A stretch of DNA of 64,000 nt from NCBI GenBank assembly GCA_003481745.1, contig QULP01000002.1, positions 372,001 through 436,000 on the forward strand. Direction: 5' to 3'. The position numbers and the translations under genes are program-made. Origin of the DNA: Firmicutes bacterium OM04-13BH (GTDB lineage Bacteria > Bacillota > Clostridia > Lachnospirales > Lachnospiraceae). Below, piece by piece: positions 35,043-43,356 of this stretch; position 1 is the stretch's first letter, and every line of letters begins with the position of its first letter. A model generated the notes under the pieces. The model searched no databases. It was not told the origin of the DNA and saw nothing but the letters and a program-made list of their open reading frames with translations.

Positions 35043-35633
35043 TTATCGTTCCTCATGGTTTTTATGGTTTCGCTTCTGGCCGGGTTCCTTCGGGGGTTCC
35101 TGCCCTCTGGTTTCATCTTTGAGCCGGGCGGTAATGGATGGGCGCACCCGGTCAGGATTGCCCGGTGCTGGTTTCAGCTCATAATCCTCCATCTGCTTTT
35201 CGGTCAGCGGCTTTGCGTAGGTCAGTTCGCCCCATGCCATCAGCCTGCCGTCTGCCACAGGACGCCTCCTGTCGTCATCGTAGTTGACGATGGAAAGAGG
35301 CTGGTTATCCGGCGGCTTCGGGTAAGTTCCTATGTCCACGGGCCGCTGGGTGGAATAATAGCGGTAAACGCCCTCCGGTCCCAGCTCGGTATGCTTGACC
35401 GCCGCATGGTAAAACTGCTGATAGTCGTCCACCCGGCGGTCAAAGTCCCGCTGCGCCCACGCCTGACTGGTTCCATAGCGGCCCCAGTAGTAATCCCGAT
35501 GGCCGTTTTCCCCCTCGGTAAACTGCCAGGTCACAAAGGGGCTCGGCGCTCCCGGATTATGCCCCAGCGCAAAGCCGTGTCCGGTTTCAAAGGTGGCAGC
35601 TTTCAAAATCACATATCCTTGTACTGTCTCCAA
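35043..35633 (-). CDS. Conserved Tn1549-type ICE protein, function unknown
   Basis: 196 residues from a TTG at 35633, five bases after AAAGGAGGG; the frame is open upstream through a palindrome copy but has no ribosome site there. Aromatic-rich N-terminal half (FETGHGFALGHNPGAPSPFV; YYWGRYGTSQAWAQRDF), then YRYYSTQRPVDIGTYPKPP and GRLMAWGELTYAKPLTEKQM, and a proline/charge-rich tail. Such stretches recur in large polyvalent and anti-restriction proteins of ICEs, but I cannot name the domain. Confidence 0.55.
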   Translation of the reverse strand: METVQGYVILKAATFETGHGFALGHNPGAPSPFVTWQFTEGENGHRDYYWGRYGTSQAWAQRDFDRRVDDYQQFYHAAVKHTELGPEGVYRYYSTQRPVDIGTYPKPPDNQPLSIVNYDDDRRRPVADGRLMAWGELTYAKPLTEKQMEDYELKPAPGNPDRVRPSITARLKDETRGQEPPKEPGQKRNHKNHEER

Positions 35634-35765
35634 GAGATCCCTCCTTTCTGTGCCTCGGGTCAACATGACCCGAAGTGCTGGATGTTACGAAATAAGAGGG
35701 CAGACCGGGGAGGAATGTAATAAGATATTCCCACCCCAGAAACACCCTCAAAAAAGCCCGGAATG

Positions 35766-36167
35766 TCAAGCCTTTGGAGGCGGCAAATCGTAACAGCCGC
35801 CCGGCCTTTTCTCCCGCATTTTCCTCATGCGTTCCCGGCTTTTCCGACGGTTTCCTTCGGCCTTGCAGACGTCGGAGCAGTAGGCTTGACGCCCCTCGGG
35901 CCAAAATGCCTTTCCGCAGACCGCACAGGCCCGCAGTTCCGGGGAGATTCCTTCCGTTGTCAGCGCCGCTTGAAGCTCCGGGTCAAGGGGCAGGACAGCC
36001 TCACGGAAGTAACGGCAGTACGCCCCTGTCCAGCACTTGTGCAGCATATAACAGGCACAGTCCAGAGGAAGGCACAGGCCGCTTTCCCTGTCATAGTTGG
36101 CACACATCCCCGTGACCAGAGAACGGATTTTCTTCTTCTCGTCACGGGTCAGCTCCCGGGCGTCCAT
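35766..36167 (-). CDS. Cysteine-rich VLP protein
   Basis: 133 residues. The N-terminal half has the Cys-rich VLP pattern (CANYDRESGLCLPLDCACYM and CWTGAYCRYF). The C-terminal half has a zinc ribbon (CAVCGKAFWPEGRQAYCSDVC) followed by a basic helix (KSRERMRKMREKR). No ribosome site precedes the ATG; it follows the previous stop directly (TAAATG), so it depends on coupled translation. The family is specific to conjugative elements and its role is unknown. Confidence 0.75.
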   Translation of the reverse strand: MDARELTRDEKKKIRSLVTGMCANYDRESGLCLPLDCACYMLHKCWTGAYCRYFREAVLPLDPELQAALTTEGISPELRACAVCGKAFWPEGRQAYCSDVCKAEGNRRKSRERMRKMREKRPGGCYDLPPPKA

Positions 36168-36359
36168 TTAAGACTTCGGGCCACGATGGCCCGAAGGGCG
36201 GGGCTCCACGATCAGCGCCCGGAACTTCTTCCGGCACTGTTTTTTCTTTCCTTTGCACTCCTTGTAGTAACGGCATCCCTTACAAGGGTTGTCATTGTCC
36301 CAGCCGGGGTGCGGTACTTCCTTCATCATTCGTTCAAAAGGGCTGCTTGTAAAATTCAT
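36168..36359 (-). CDS. Small Cys-rich ICE protein ending in a palindrome-encoded tail
   Basis: 63 residues from the ATG at 36359, seven bases after GGAGG. It begins MNFTSSPFERMMKEVPHPGW and has a zinc-type cluster CKGCRYYKECKGKKKQC. The last nine residues (RPSGHRGPKS) are encoded by the palindrome copy at 36174-36196. The start overlaps the end region of the DUF4366-type gene, and the stop touches the next start. The function is unknown. Confidence 0.6.
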   Translation of the reverse strand: MNFTSSPFERMMKEVPHPGWDNDNPCKGCRYYKECKGKKKQCRKKFRALIVEPRPSGHRGPKS

Positions 36360-36361
36360 TC

Positions 36362-37009
36362 TCATTCCTCCGTATCTTCCTCCCACGGCGGGGTATCTTC
36401 GTCCTCGGGTTCCTCTGCGATCTCCTCCAGCTCCCCGTCCTCATATTCGCAGTAATCATCTTCCAAATCCGGGGCCTCATGCTTCGGCTTGTAAATCTTG
36501 AAATAGTAACCAATTCCACCGCCGGCCAGCACCACCGCACCAATCAGGAGCAGAGAGAGAAGGGGGCTGTCCTTTTTCTCCGGCTCGGGTTCCGGTACTT
36601 CCTCCACCGGTTCGGTGGGCTTTGGCTCTGGCTCCGGGGTCACTTCTTTGGGCGGTTCCTTACCCTGTTCGGCAAGAGGCAGAAGGTCGTCTGTGGTAAC
36701 GGTATTGAGGAAATAGACGTTCTCGCTGGTTTTCTGTTTGTCGATCACCAGATAAAACACGCTCTCGTCTGCGGTGGTGATGGTGTAGAACTCCTTTCCA
36801 TCCTCGTCGGTGGCGTTGTCCACCACGGTTCCCGTCCCGTCCGGGGTAAAGGGGTTCTGGGTTTCCGGCTCTGCTTCGGTTTCTGCCGGGGAGGGAGCTG
36901 TCTCCGGCTGCGGCTCGCTGCTCTGTGCATAAGCCGGGACTGTAAAGATCAGGCAACACAAAAGGCTGGCAGCCATCGCCGCCAGCCTGCGGTATTTAAT
37001 TTTCTTCAT
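36362..37009 (-). CDS. DUF4366 (CD1107-type) ICE surface protein
   Basis: 215 residues from the ATG at 37009 (MKKIKYRRLAAMAASLLCCL), spaced from GGAGG. A signal peptide is cut near AYAQS. Next comes a Pro/Glu-rich stretch and a small folded part (FYTITTADESVFYLVIDKQK and NVYFLNTVTTDDLLPLAEQG), then a Pro-rich spacer. One membrane helix (LLSLLLIGAVVLAGGGIGYYF) and a very acidic cytoplasmic tail follow. It is in the transfer operon between the DUF4315 gene and small Cys-rich genes. It is probably part of the cell-envelope mating apparatus. Confidence 0.8.
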   Translation of the reverse strand: MKKIKYRRLAAMAASLLCCLIFTVPAYAQSSEPQPETAPSPAETEAEPETQNPFTPDGTGTVVDNATDEDGKEFYTITTADESVFYLVIDKQKTSENVYFLNTVTTDDLLPLAEQGKEPPKEVTPEPEPKPTEPVEEVPEPEPEKKDSPLLSLLLIGAVVLAGGGIGYYFKIYKPKHEAPDLEDDYCEYEDGELEEIAEEPEDEDTPPWEEDTEE

Positions 37010-37262
37010 GGGCTGTGTCCTCCTTTTCGGGTGCCTCCGGCTTCGGGTCAGTATGACCCGAAGCGGTAAGGCTGTTTTTGGGGTCATTCAAAAAAGCCAT
37101 AAGCTGGGCGGGCGTCAGTTTGAGGGAGCGCACCGCCTGCACGATCTGGCTGTTTTCTTCCTCCTGTTTCTGCTTTTCCAGCTCCCGGATTTTGGCCTGC
37201 CACTCGGCTGCCTTCTCCCGGGCTTTTTCCAGTTCCTTATCGAGCTTGTCGATCTTGTTCAT
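36996..37262 (-). CDS. DUF4315 family ICE protein
   Basis: 88 residues from the ATG at 37262 behind AAAGGAG. A coiled coil (LDKELEKAREKAAEWQAKIR) is followed by IVQAVRSLKLTPAQLMAFLN, the conserved DUF4315 stretch, and a charged tail. Part of the tail (ASGHTDPK) is encoded by the palindrome at 37041-37063, in the same frame as in two other genes. It overlaps the next gene start by 14 bases. The role in transfer is unknown. Confidence 0.75.
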   Translation of the reverse strand: MNKIDKLDKELEKAREKAAEWQAKIRELEKQKQEEENSQIVQAVRSLKLTPAQLMAFLNDPKNSLTASGHTDPKPEAPEKEDTAHEEN

Positions 37263-37284
37263 GCAAGGACTCCTTTCCTCTGGC

Positions 37285-39183
37285 TCACAAACGCCCGAAG
37301 GCATAGAAATGTGTCTGCCAGTAGCTTGAATTGATGTTTGCGTATTGGATGGGCGAACCACAATGAAGCATCATCCCGTCGCCCACATAAATCCCCACAT
37401 GGGACACAGGGCCGGGGCTGTCATAGGTTCCCGTGAAAAAGATAATGTCGCCGGGCTTTGCCTCGGAGGGGGAAATGATAGCGCACTGGTTATAAATGCC
37501 CTGCGCCGTGGTACGGGGCAGGTTGTGGACGCCGCTGGCCGTGTACACCCAGCAGACAAAGCCCGAACAGTCAAAGGAGGTGGACGGGCTGGAGCCGCCC
37601 CACACATAGGGCCAGCCGATGTACTTTGTGGCTTCTTCCATGAGCGCCGCAAAAGCCGGGTCATCCAGCGCCTCACCGGGTATCTCATAGCTGGGGCCGG
37701 TATCTTCGCCGCCGTTGTAAATCCCTTCCCACAGATAGGGTTTGTTGCCTTTGAGCTGCTGCATAACGGTGTAGATTTCCCGCTGCTGTTCGTTAAGCCT
37801 CGGCAGGATCACGGCGGGCAGCGTCTTGTTTGTGAGGGTCACATTGAGAATGTAATACTCATAGGGGACTTCCTCGGTGGTGGTTTCCCCGGTCTCCGGG
37901 TCGGTGCTGGTTTCGGTGCGGTAGCGTATCTCGACTTCCTCCGTCAAGGTCAGCTCATACTGTGCCTCGAAGATCTCCCGCAGTTCGTCCTGCACCTGTT
38001 CCCGGAAATACACATGGTACTTTGCCGAGAGATAGGACGCCAGTTCATAGGGGTTATGGCCGATCTCGTCCACGGAATAGCGGTACTCGTCATAGCCGGG
38101 ATGGGTGCTTTCGATGTTCGCTACCGTCTGCGCCAGCTCGTTTTCCAGTGCCGTGTAGTCCTCGTCCACGCCCAGCAGGTCCGTATCCTCCGAGGCATAG
38201 GAGGTGCCGGATAACGCATTGGCAAGGCCGCTGCCAAGCGTGGGAAAGATAGAGCTTACCGCCGACACAAGAAAACAGAGCAGCAACAGCAGGAGCAGGA
38301 CCAGCACTGCCACGGGATGACGGGTCACAAACTGCGCCGCCCGACGGGTCGCAGTTCCCGAAGCGGCAGCGGTTTTCTTTGCGGCCTTTGCGCCCTGTTT
38401 TGCAGCCGCCTTTGCTTCTTTGGAATACCGGCGTTTCAGTTTCCATTTCTGCTGCACACGGGAAAGCGGATTGCTGGCAAGCTCCGGGTGATCGGAGGCC
38501 ATCTTTTGAAAATCCACATTGGCCCGGGCTTTTATGTCCTTCCGTTCCCACTTTGCCACCTTCCGGGCTGGGTGTTCCCGCCAGCGGCGTTTGGCATAGC
38601 GGGTCAGTTTCCGGGCTCCGGCCTCTGCGGCCAGCTCGGATTTATGGGCTCCTTCCACACCCACATTTTCATGCTCAACCTCGTGTATCTTGTTGTGGAC
38701 ATAGAACCACGCTTCGGTGCGGGCTCCCCGGACTGCCTTTTTTGCAAGCCCCGGCGGCTTCTTCGCTGCCCGTTTTGCCTCGGTCTTGTCCAGTTTCTCC
38801 CGGGCCTTTCCCAGCTTTTCCCCGGCGTGTTCCGCTTTTGCCTGTGCTTTCTGGTACTTGTCCTTTTTGCTCCCGGCCTTCTCGGCGGAGCCCTCCGGCT
38901 CCTGTGCCTTGCCGGTATCCTGCGGCCCGCCCGCTTCATCCTCCTGCCTCATGCGGTCAGAGGGACGGCTTTTGCGGCTGTCCTCTTGAAACTTGCCGCT
39001 TTTGGACTTCGGGCCATCATGGCCCGAAGGACTGTCCTGCCCGGCATCCTCGTCCTCAAACCGCAGACGTCGGGACGGTGCGGGGGAAGGTCCTTCCCGT
39101 TCTGCCGGTCCGGGGCGATTGTCCCCGGTATCCTCCGTCGGCCCCGGCCTTTGAAAATTCCGTTTGTCCGGTTTCTTTCCGAT
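37285..39183 (-). CDS. Membrane-anchored NlpC/P60 peptidoglycan hydrolase of the transfer system (CD1108-type)
   Basis: The first ATG is at 38952 (555 residues), but the coding pattern continues 77 codons further to an ATC at 39183, eight bases after GGAGG, with no ATG, GTG or TTG in between; a 632-residue product is likely. The N-terminal 190 residues are basic and helical, cytoplasmic. One membrane helix (HPVAVLVLLLLLLLCFLVSA) is followed by a lysozyme-like or stalk region and a C-terminal NlpC/P60 domain with Cys (TSFDCSGFVCWVY) and His (PVSHVGIYVGDGM). It opens the wall for the mating channel. Confidence 0.85.
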   Translation of the reverse strand: MGKKPDKRNFQRPGPTEDTGDNRPGPAEREGPSPAPSRRLRFEDEDAGQDSPSGHDGPKSKSGKFQEDSRKSRPSDRMRQEDEAGGPQDTGKAQEPEGSAEKAGSKKDKYQKAQAKAEHAGEKLGKAREKLDKTEAKRAAKKPPGLAKKAVRGARTEAWFYVHNKIHEVEHENVGVEGAHKSELAAEAGARKLTRYAKRRWREHPARKVAKWERKDIKARANVDFQKMASDHPELASNPLSRVQQKWKLKRRYSKEAKAAAKQGAKAAKKTAAASGTATRRAAQFVTRHPVAVLVLLLLLLLCFLVSAVSSIFPTLGSGLANALSGTSYASEDTDLLGVDEDYTALENELAQTVANIESTHPGYDEYRYSVDEIGHNPYELASYLSAKYHVYFREQVQDELREIFEAQYELTLTEEVEIRYRTETSTDPETGETTTEEVPYEYYILNVTLTNKTLPAVILPRLNEQQREIYTVMQQLKGNKPYLWEGIYNGGEDTGPSYEIPGEALDDPAFAALMEEATKYIGWPYVWGGSSPSTSFDCSGFVCWVYTASGVHNLPRTTAQGIYNQCAIISPSEAKPGDIIFFTGTYDSPGPVSHVGIYVGDGMMLHCGSPIQYANINSSYWQTHFYAFGRL

Positions 39184-39231
39184 GATGTATCCCTCCTTTC
39201 CAAACCTCGGGCCATCATGGCCCGAAGTGTG

Positions 39232-41625
39232 TTACGCCCGGTTCATTTCCTGTTTTTTGTCCTCCGGGCGGGTGGTCATAATGGCGTACAGCTCGGTATT
39301 CTGCGGGAAGCGGTCAACAAACGGGATGGTGGTATTCCCGAAGAACAGCAGCCCTTCGCCGGAATTGGTATGGGTCACATAGGAAAGCTGGTGGGGGCTG
39401 ATCCCAAGCTGTTTGGCTAAAATCTGCCGGTCCCCCTGTGCCTGCGAGAGCAGCACAAGGAAGTCCGAGTTTTCAAAGATGTTCTCGATCTCCGGGCTTG
39501 CCAGAAAATCCTTTACATTCTGCGTTAAAGCACTCGGAACGCACCCTTTTTTTCGCAGCATTTTCCAGATCGCCACACAATAGCTTGCCGTCAGACGGTC
39601 ACGGAGCAGCACATGAAATTCGTCAAAGTAACACCATGTGGCGATACCGCGGAGGAAATTCATGGACACCTGCGAGTTTACCAAGTCCTGCATAATGAGC
39701 ATGGCAATCGTCCGAAGCCCGGCCCCCAGCTTTTTTAAGTCAAGGCATACCAGACGGCGGTTTAAGTCCACATTGGTTTCATGGTTGAACACGTTAAGGG
39801 AGCCCGACACATAAATTTCAAGGGCCGTCGCCAGCCGCACCGCCTCGCCCTCCGGCTGGGAACAGAGCAGGTCATACAGGGTTTGGAGGGTCGGCATTTT
39901 GCTTGTTTCCGGGTCCTGCAAGTGTTCCCGGTACATCTGGCGCACACAGCGGTCAATGACGGTACGCTCCACCGGCTGCAAGCCGTCCTTGCCGCCAACG
40001 ATCAGCTCCATCAGCGACAGGATAAAGTCGGCTTTCAGCGCCATCGGGTTTTCCTCGTCAAAGCTCAGGTCAATGTCCATCGGATTGATGTGGTGGGGGC
40101 TGTCCGGGGCGATCTCGATGACCTGTCCGCCCAGCCGCTTGATAAGGGGCGAGTATTCGCCCATCGGGTCCACCACAATGATCCGGTCACGGGTGGCAAG
40201 GAACACGTTCACAAGCTCCCGCTTTGCGGCAAAGGATTTGCCGGAGCCCGGCACGCCGAGGAACAGGCCGTTGGGGTTTTTGAGCTTTTTCCGGTTTGCC
40301 ATGATGACGTTATGGGAAAGTGCGTTGAGCCCGTAATAGACGGCTTCGCCATCCATGCGGAGCTCCTGCGTCATAAAGGGAACGAAAATGGCCGTGGAGC
40401 TGGTCGTCATGCCGCGCTTGATCTCAATGCCGTTATGGCCAAGCGGAAGGCTGGAAAGAAAACCATCCTCCTGCTGGAAGTCCAGCCGCTTCAAGGTGCA
40501 GTTGTATTTCTGGACGATACCAGATACCGTGAACAGGTCGTTGTCCAGCTCCCGGCGGGTCGGGGCCATGTTCACTACAAGGAAGGTCAGCAGGAACATT
40601 CGCTCGTTCCGGCTCTGCAAATCTTCCAAGAGAGTCTTTGCGTCGTTGCTGTACGTCACAAGGTCGGGCGGGAGTATGTCCATGTCATACCCGGCCCGGG
40701 CGGCTTTCTTCTGTTCCTCCACCTTCATCTTGTCAATGTCGGAGACTTTGGCCTTGATGGATTTTACGGCAGCGGCCTGATCGACGGTCTGGATATGGAG
40801 GGTGATGGTCATTTCCGCATCCATTTCCAAAAGCTCCGCCAGCAGCTTGTCCGAGAGCTCCGAGGCCAAAATCTGCAAGTAGGAGGCAGCGCCCCAGGTC
40901 GTCCCCACCCGGAACAGTCGGCTGAAACGGAAATCGAAACTGTCCGGGGCGATAAAGTCTTTGGTGGAAAGCCCGGTTTTGGGGATCATATCCCATGAAA
41001 ACCGGAAGGGGGAGCCGCTGCCGGGGTGGAGCTGCCCGTGAAGAAGCTCCAGCCGTTCCAGCCCCGAAAGGGAGCGGCACTTGACGCCCAGCTTTTTGAA
41101 GTTCCCGCAAATGTCCGCCTCTACACGTTCCAGCCTTGCCCTGGCGGTGGAAAGGTCGTCCACGTTCACACCGAAGGTCAGGAGCTTTGTGCGAACAATG
41201 CCGTTGTTGCTTTTGGCGATCTGGTTTTCCAGCATTTCCACATACTCGCACCGGACGCTGTTGTAATCGTCATCCTGCATGGGAATGTTCACGCTGTACC
41301 GGCTGCCCGGGCGGCTTCGGTGGTTGAGGAAGGAAAGCTGGAACGGAAGGCTGCTGTCAAAGTAGTTGAGGCAGGCGCTCCACCCGTCAAAGATGGCCGC
41401 CTGATCTTCGGACTGTGCGAGCTGGTAGTTGATGTCCTCGTATTCAATGGTTTTGGTGTAATAGCGGTCCGCTACCCGGCACACCCCGTCCCGGTACATT
41501 TCCCGGTAAGGGAGGGTCTGCTGGGCGGTGGTGGGAATGTTCTTTCCTTTCGTGAACAGGCCGGTAAGGCCCTGCTTTTCAGGCTTTCTGCCTGCGGGCT
41601 TTCCAGCCCTTCTGCTGTTTCGCAA
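39232..41625 (-). CDS. VirB4/TraE-like conjugation ATPase
   Basis: 797 residues from a TTG at 41625, nine bases after AGGAGG and overlapping the PrgI gene by 47 bases; an upstream ATG at 41661 lacks a ribosome site. Walker A GLFLGVPGSGKSFAAKREL, Walker B ATWCYFDEFHVLLRD, and the DUF87-type MIVVDPMGEY-like text (RIIVVDPMGEYSPLIKRLGG) are clear. It powers the type IV secretion channel at the inner face of the membrane. It is the largest gene of the transfer operon. Confidence 0.9.
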   Translation of the reverse strand: MRNSRRAGKPAGRKPEKQGLTGLFTKGKNIPTTAQQTLPYREMYRDGVCRVADRYYTKTIEYEDINYQLAQSEDQAAIFDGWSACLNYFDSSLPFQLSFLNHRSRPGSRYSVNIPMQDDDYNSVRCEYVEMLENQIAKSNNGIVRTKLLTFGVNVDDLSTARARLERVEADICGNFKKLGVKCRSLSGLERLELLHGQLHPGSGSPFRFSWDMIPKTGLSTKDFIAPDSFDFRFSRLFRVGTTWGAASYLQILASELSDKLLAELLEMDAEMTITLHIQTVDQAAAVKSIKAKVSDIDKMKVEEQKKAARAGYDMDILPPDLVTYSNDAKTLLEDLQSRNERMFLLTFLVVNMAPTRRELDNDLFTVSGIVQKYNCTLKRLDFQQEDGFLSSLPLGHNGIEIKRGMTTSSTAIFVPFMTQELRMDGEAVYYGLNALSHNVIMANRKKLKNPNGLFLGVPGSGKSFAAKRELVNVFLATRDRIIVVDPMGEYSPLIKRLGGQVIEIAPDSPHHINPMDIDLSFDEENPMALKADFILSLMELIVGGKDGLQPVERTVIDRCVRQMYREHLQDPETSKMPTLQTLYDLLCSQPEGEAVRLATALEIYVSGSLNVFNHETNVDLNRRLVCLDLKKLGAGLRTIAMLIMQDLVNSQVSMNFLRGIATWCYFDEFHVLLRDRLTASYCVAIWKMLRKKGCVPSALTQNVKDFLASPEIENIFENSDFLVLLSQAQGDRQILAKQLGISPHQLSYVTHTNSGEGLLFFGNTTIPFVDRFPQNTELYAIMTTRPEDKKQEMNRA

Positions 41626-41965
41626 TCGGCTGCGCCTCCTTTCTGGCGCTAAGCAGCGCATAGAAGTTTTCGGTTTTGTAAGGCCGCACACGGGGATAGA
41701 GGAACCGTGTGCGGATGATGTTTTTCAGCACTTTTTCCAGCGGCAGACCGTCTCGTTCATACATAGCCAGAAAGAAGAACGGGAGCATGAGGCCGATCAT
41801 CAGGAACATGGCGGCACTGTTCCCGATACTGCCACGGGAAAACAGGTAAGCCGGGAGGCCCACCGCCGCCGCGCTGGAAAAACAAACAAGCTGGCGCTTC
41901 GTTAGGTTGAAGGCCAGCTTTGTCTTGATTTTGGAAAGGTCTTTTGGTACTGGCACATAGGCCAT
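41579..41965 (-). CDS. PrgI family conjugation protein
   Basis: 128 residues. MAYVPVPKDLSKIKTKLAFN opens the protein, then two membrane helices (LVCFSSAAAVGLPAYLFS; AAMFLMIGLMLPFFFLAMY) and ERDGLPLEKVLKNIIRTRFL. This is the PrgI/VirB3-like pattern found immediately before VirB4 in Gram-positive transfer systems. GGAGGTG precedes the ATG and a palindrome copy lies before that. Confidence 0.85.
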   Translation of the reverse strand: MAYVPVPKDLSKIKTKLAFNLTKRQLVCFSSAAAVGLPAYLFSRGSIGNSAAMFLMIGLMLPFFFLAMYERDGLPLEKVLKNIIRTRFLYPRVRPYKTENFYALLSARKEAQPIAKQQKGWKARRQKA

Positions 41966-42009
41966 TTTGGTACACCTCCTTTATTGCTTCGGGCCAGCAT
42001 GGCCCGAGG

Positions 42010-42627
42010 TTATCTTGCGGCCTCTTTGGCCGGGGCTGTGCTGCGGGCAGCTTCGGCGGCCTCTCGTCCGCTCTGCCTTGCCCGCCAGTATTCGGGGTGA
42101 TACTGCCGGATGGACTGATTGAGTTTTTCTTCAAACTGTCCTTTGTCCTTAATGCGGTCAGGGATGTTCCACAGTTTTTTGTCCAGCAGTTCCCGGAGCA
42201 CCACACTTTCCTGTGCGTCCTCCTCATAGCAGATATAGCCCTTATCCTTGAAGCCGCACTTTTTCGCCGCCGGGGAGAGGACGGCGGCTACCTCGTTTGC
42301 CACCATCGTTCCGCCGTGGCTGGCGGTAGATACCAGAAACACCCCCGGACAGAGGGTTTCACAGCTTTGCACCTCGCCCCATGGGGAGCTTTTCGGCGCA
42401 TGGAACATTCCGCCCGTCCGGCTCCGGTCCGCCTGCATGAGTGCTGCCTTTTCTAAGATGACTTTCAGTTCCGGGGAAAAATAGGCATATTCCCGAAGGA
42501 CACGGGCGGCGTCCCCGCCGCAGGCGTTCATCAACAGGGTATAGGCGTCGCTGTCCGCTTTGGTACAGCGGCCCAGCAGTTTTCCGTCATAGTAGCAGGT
42601 CGCGTCATAGCCCGTCCGTTTGCGTGG
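42010..42627 (-). CDS. Conserved ICE protein with DUF7007-like domain
   Basis: 205 residues from the ATG at 42627 after AAAGGAGG; a palindrome copy is just upstream. GYDATCYYDGKLLGRCTKAD opens it, and the middle (GGMFHAPKSSPWGEVQSCET, then VFLVSTASHGGTMVANEVAA) matches the DUF7007-like stretch 'SPWG … STASHGG' seen in many mobile elements, possibly in defence evasion. The C-terminus is Ala-rich. Its position between the SpoVG-like and PrgI genes is as in Tn1549-like elements. Confidence 0.6.
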   Translation of the reverse strand, partial: PRKRTGYDATCYYDGKLLGRCTKADSDAYTLLMNACGGDAARVLREYAYFSPELKVILEKAALMQADRSRTGGMFHAPKSSPWGEVQSCETLCPGVFLVSTASHGGTMVANEVAAVLSPAAKKCGFKDKGYICYEEDAQESVVLRELLDKKLWNIPDRIKDKGQFEEKLNQSIRQYHPEYWRARQSGREAAEAARSTAPAKEAAR

Positions 42628-42672
42628 CATGGTTCCCGCCTCCTTTCTGCTTCGGGCCAGCATGGCCCGAGA

Positions 42673-43314
42673 TCAACGCTCTGCGCTGCGGCTGGATTTT
42701 TCCTTCGGAGGCCGTTCTGCCTTTGCCTGTTCGGCAGCCGCTTTCCCGGCTTTGAGCTGGTCGCTGATAGACGCACGCCCCACAGAGCCGCGCTCCGCCA
42801 TCTGTTCCAGCTTTGCCTCATAGGCTTGCAGAACAGCGGTATTGAGCTGTTCTCGGAACTCCTTTGTGACAGGGTAGGCCATATCCCGGTAGCCGCCTTT
42901 GCCGTCCGGCTGGCTGGGCATCCCAAGAAAGAGGCCCTTGCTGCCCTGTACGATTTTCAGATTTTCCACCACAAAGCAGTCATTGAATTTCACGCTGGCA
43001 AAGCCCATCAGATTTTTCACAGGTTCGATGACCCGCACGCTTACATCCAGCTTCAACGGTGCGGTCGGGGTGGTGTTTGCAACCTTTTCCTGCATGGTTT
43101 CCTCCTTTCCGGCGGGAACAAGGTTCCCGTCCTTGTAGTCATAGCCTTCCGCCCGGAGTGCCGCCAGCGTGTCCGCCGATACGCACCCGGACAGTTTCAG
43201 ATCGGTTTCCACCATAAAGCGCATGGTGTCTGCTTTAGAAAATTCTTCGGGGAGCTTTCCGTAGAAAGCTGGGTGCGGCTGTCCGTCCGCACCCTGTTTG
43301 TAACGCCGAGGCAT
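42673..43314 (-). CDS. SpoVG domain protein of ICE A
   Basis: 213 residues. The N-terminal part (MPRRYKQGADGQPHPAFYGK) is ICE-specific. Residues of about 90-160 are a SpoVG domain (VRVIEPVKNLMGFASVKFND, VENLKIVQGSKGLFLGMPSQ, GGYRDMAYPVTKEFREQL). The tail is basic and helical. SpoVG proteins bind nucleic acid and act as regulators, so this one probably regulates or coats during transfer. A palindrome copy lies on each side. Confidence 0.8.
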   Translation of the reverse strand: MPRRYKQGADGQPHPAFYGKLPEEFSKADTMRFMVETDLKLSGCVSADTLAALRAEGYDYKDGNLVPAGKEETMQEKVANTTPTAPLKLDVSVRVIEPVKNLMGFASVKFNDCFVVENLKIVQGSKGLFLGMPSQPDGKGGYRDMAYPVTKEFREQLNTAVLQAYEAKLEQMAERGSVGRASISDQLKAGKAAAEQAKAERPPKEKSSRSAER

Positions 43315-43356
43315 ACCGCCTCCTTTCCGCTTCGGGTCAGCATGGCCCGAAGTCTC

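Larger units (their letters stand above)
25511..43352. repeat. Family of fourteen 23-bp palindromes in ICE A (CTTCGGGYCA-NNN-TGRCCCGAAG)
   Basis: Copies are at 25511-25533, 26172-26194, 26741-26763, 31601-31623, 33126-33148, 33541-33563, 35653-35675, 36174-36196, 37041-37063, 39007-39029, 39205-39227, 41987-42009, 42650-42672 and 43330-43352. Most lie exactly between the stop codon of one transfer gene and the AGGAGG of the next. Three lie inside or at the end of coding frames (36174, 37041, 39007). None occurs in the prophage, in the cargo block at 26.8-31.6 kb, or in IME B or C. Compensating changes between the two arms (GGGCC/GGCCC against GGGTC/GACCC) suggest selection for pairing or two-fold binding. 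Confidence 0.85.

Noticed and set aside
39781..41652. Long plus-strand frames (up to 405 codons) over the VirB4 gene
   Set aside because: GC-rich antisense shadows of a clear conjugation ATPase; His/Val-rich text with no domain.
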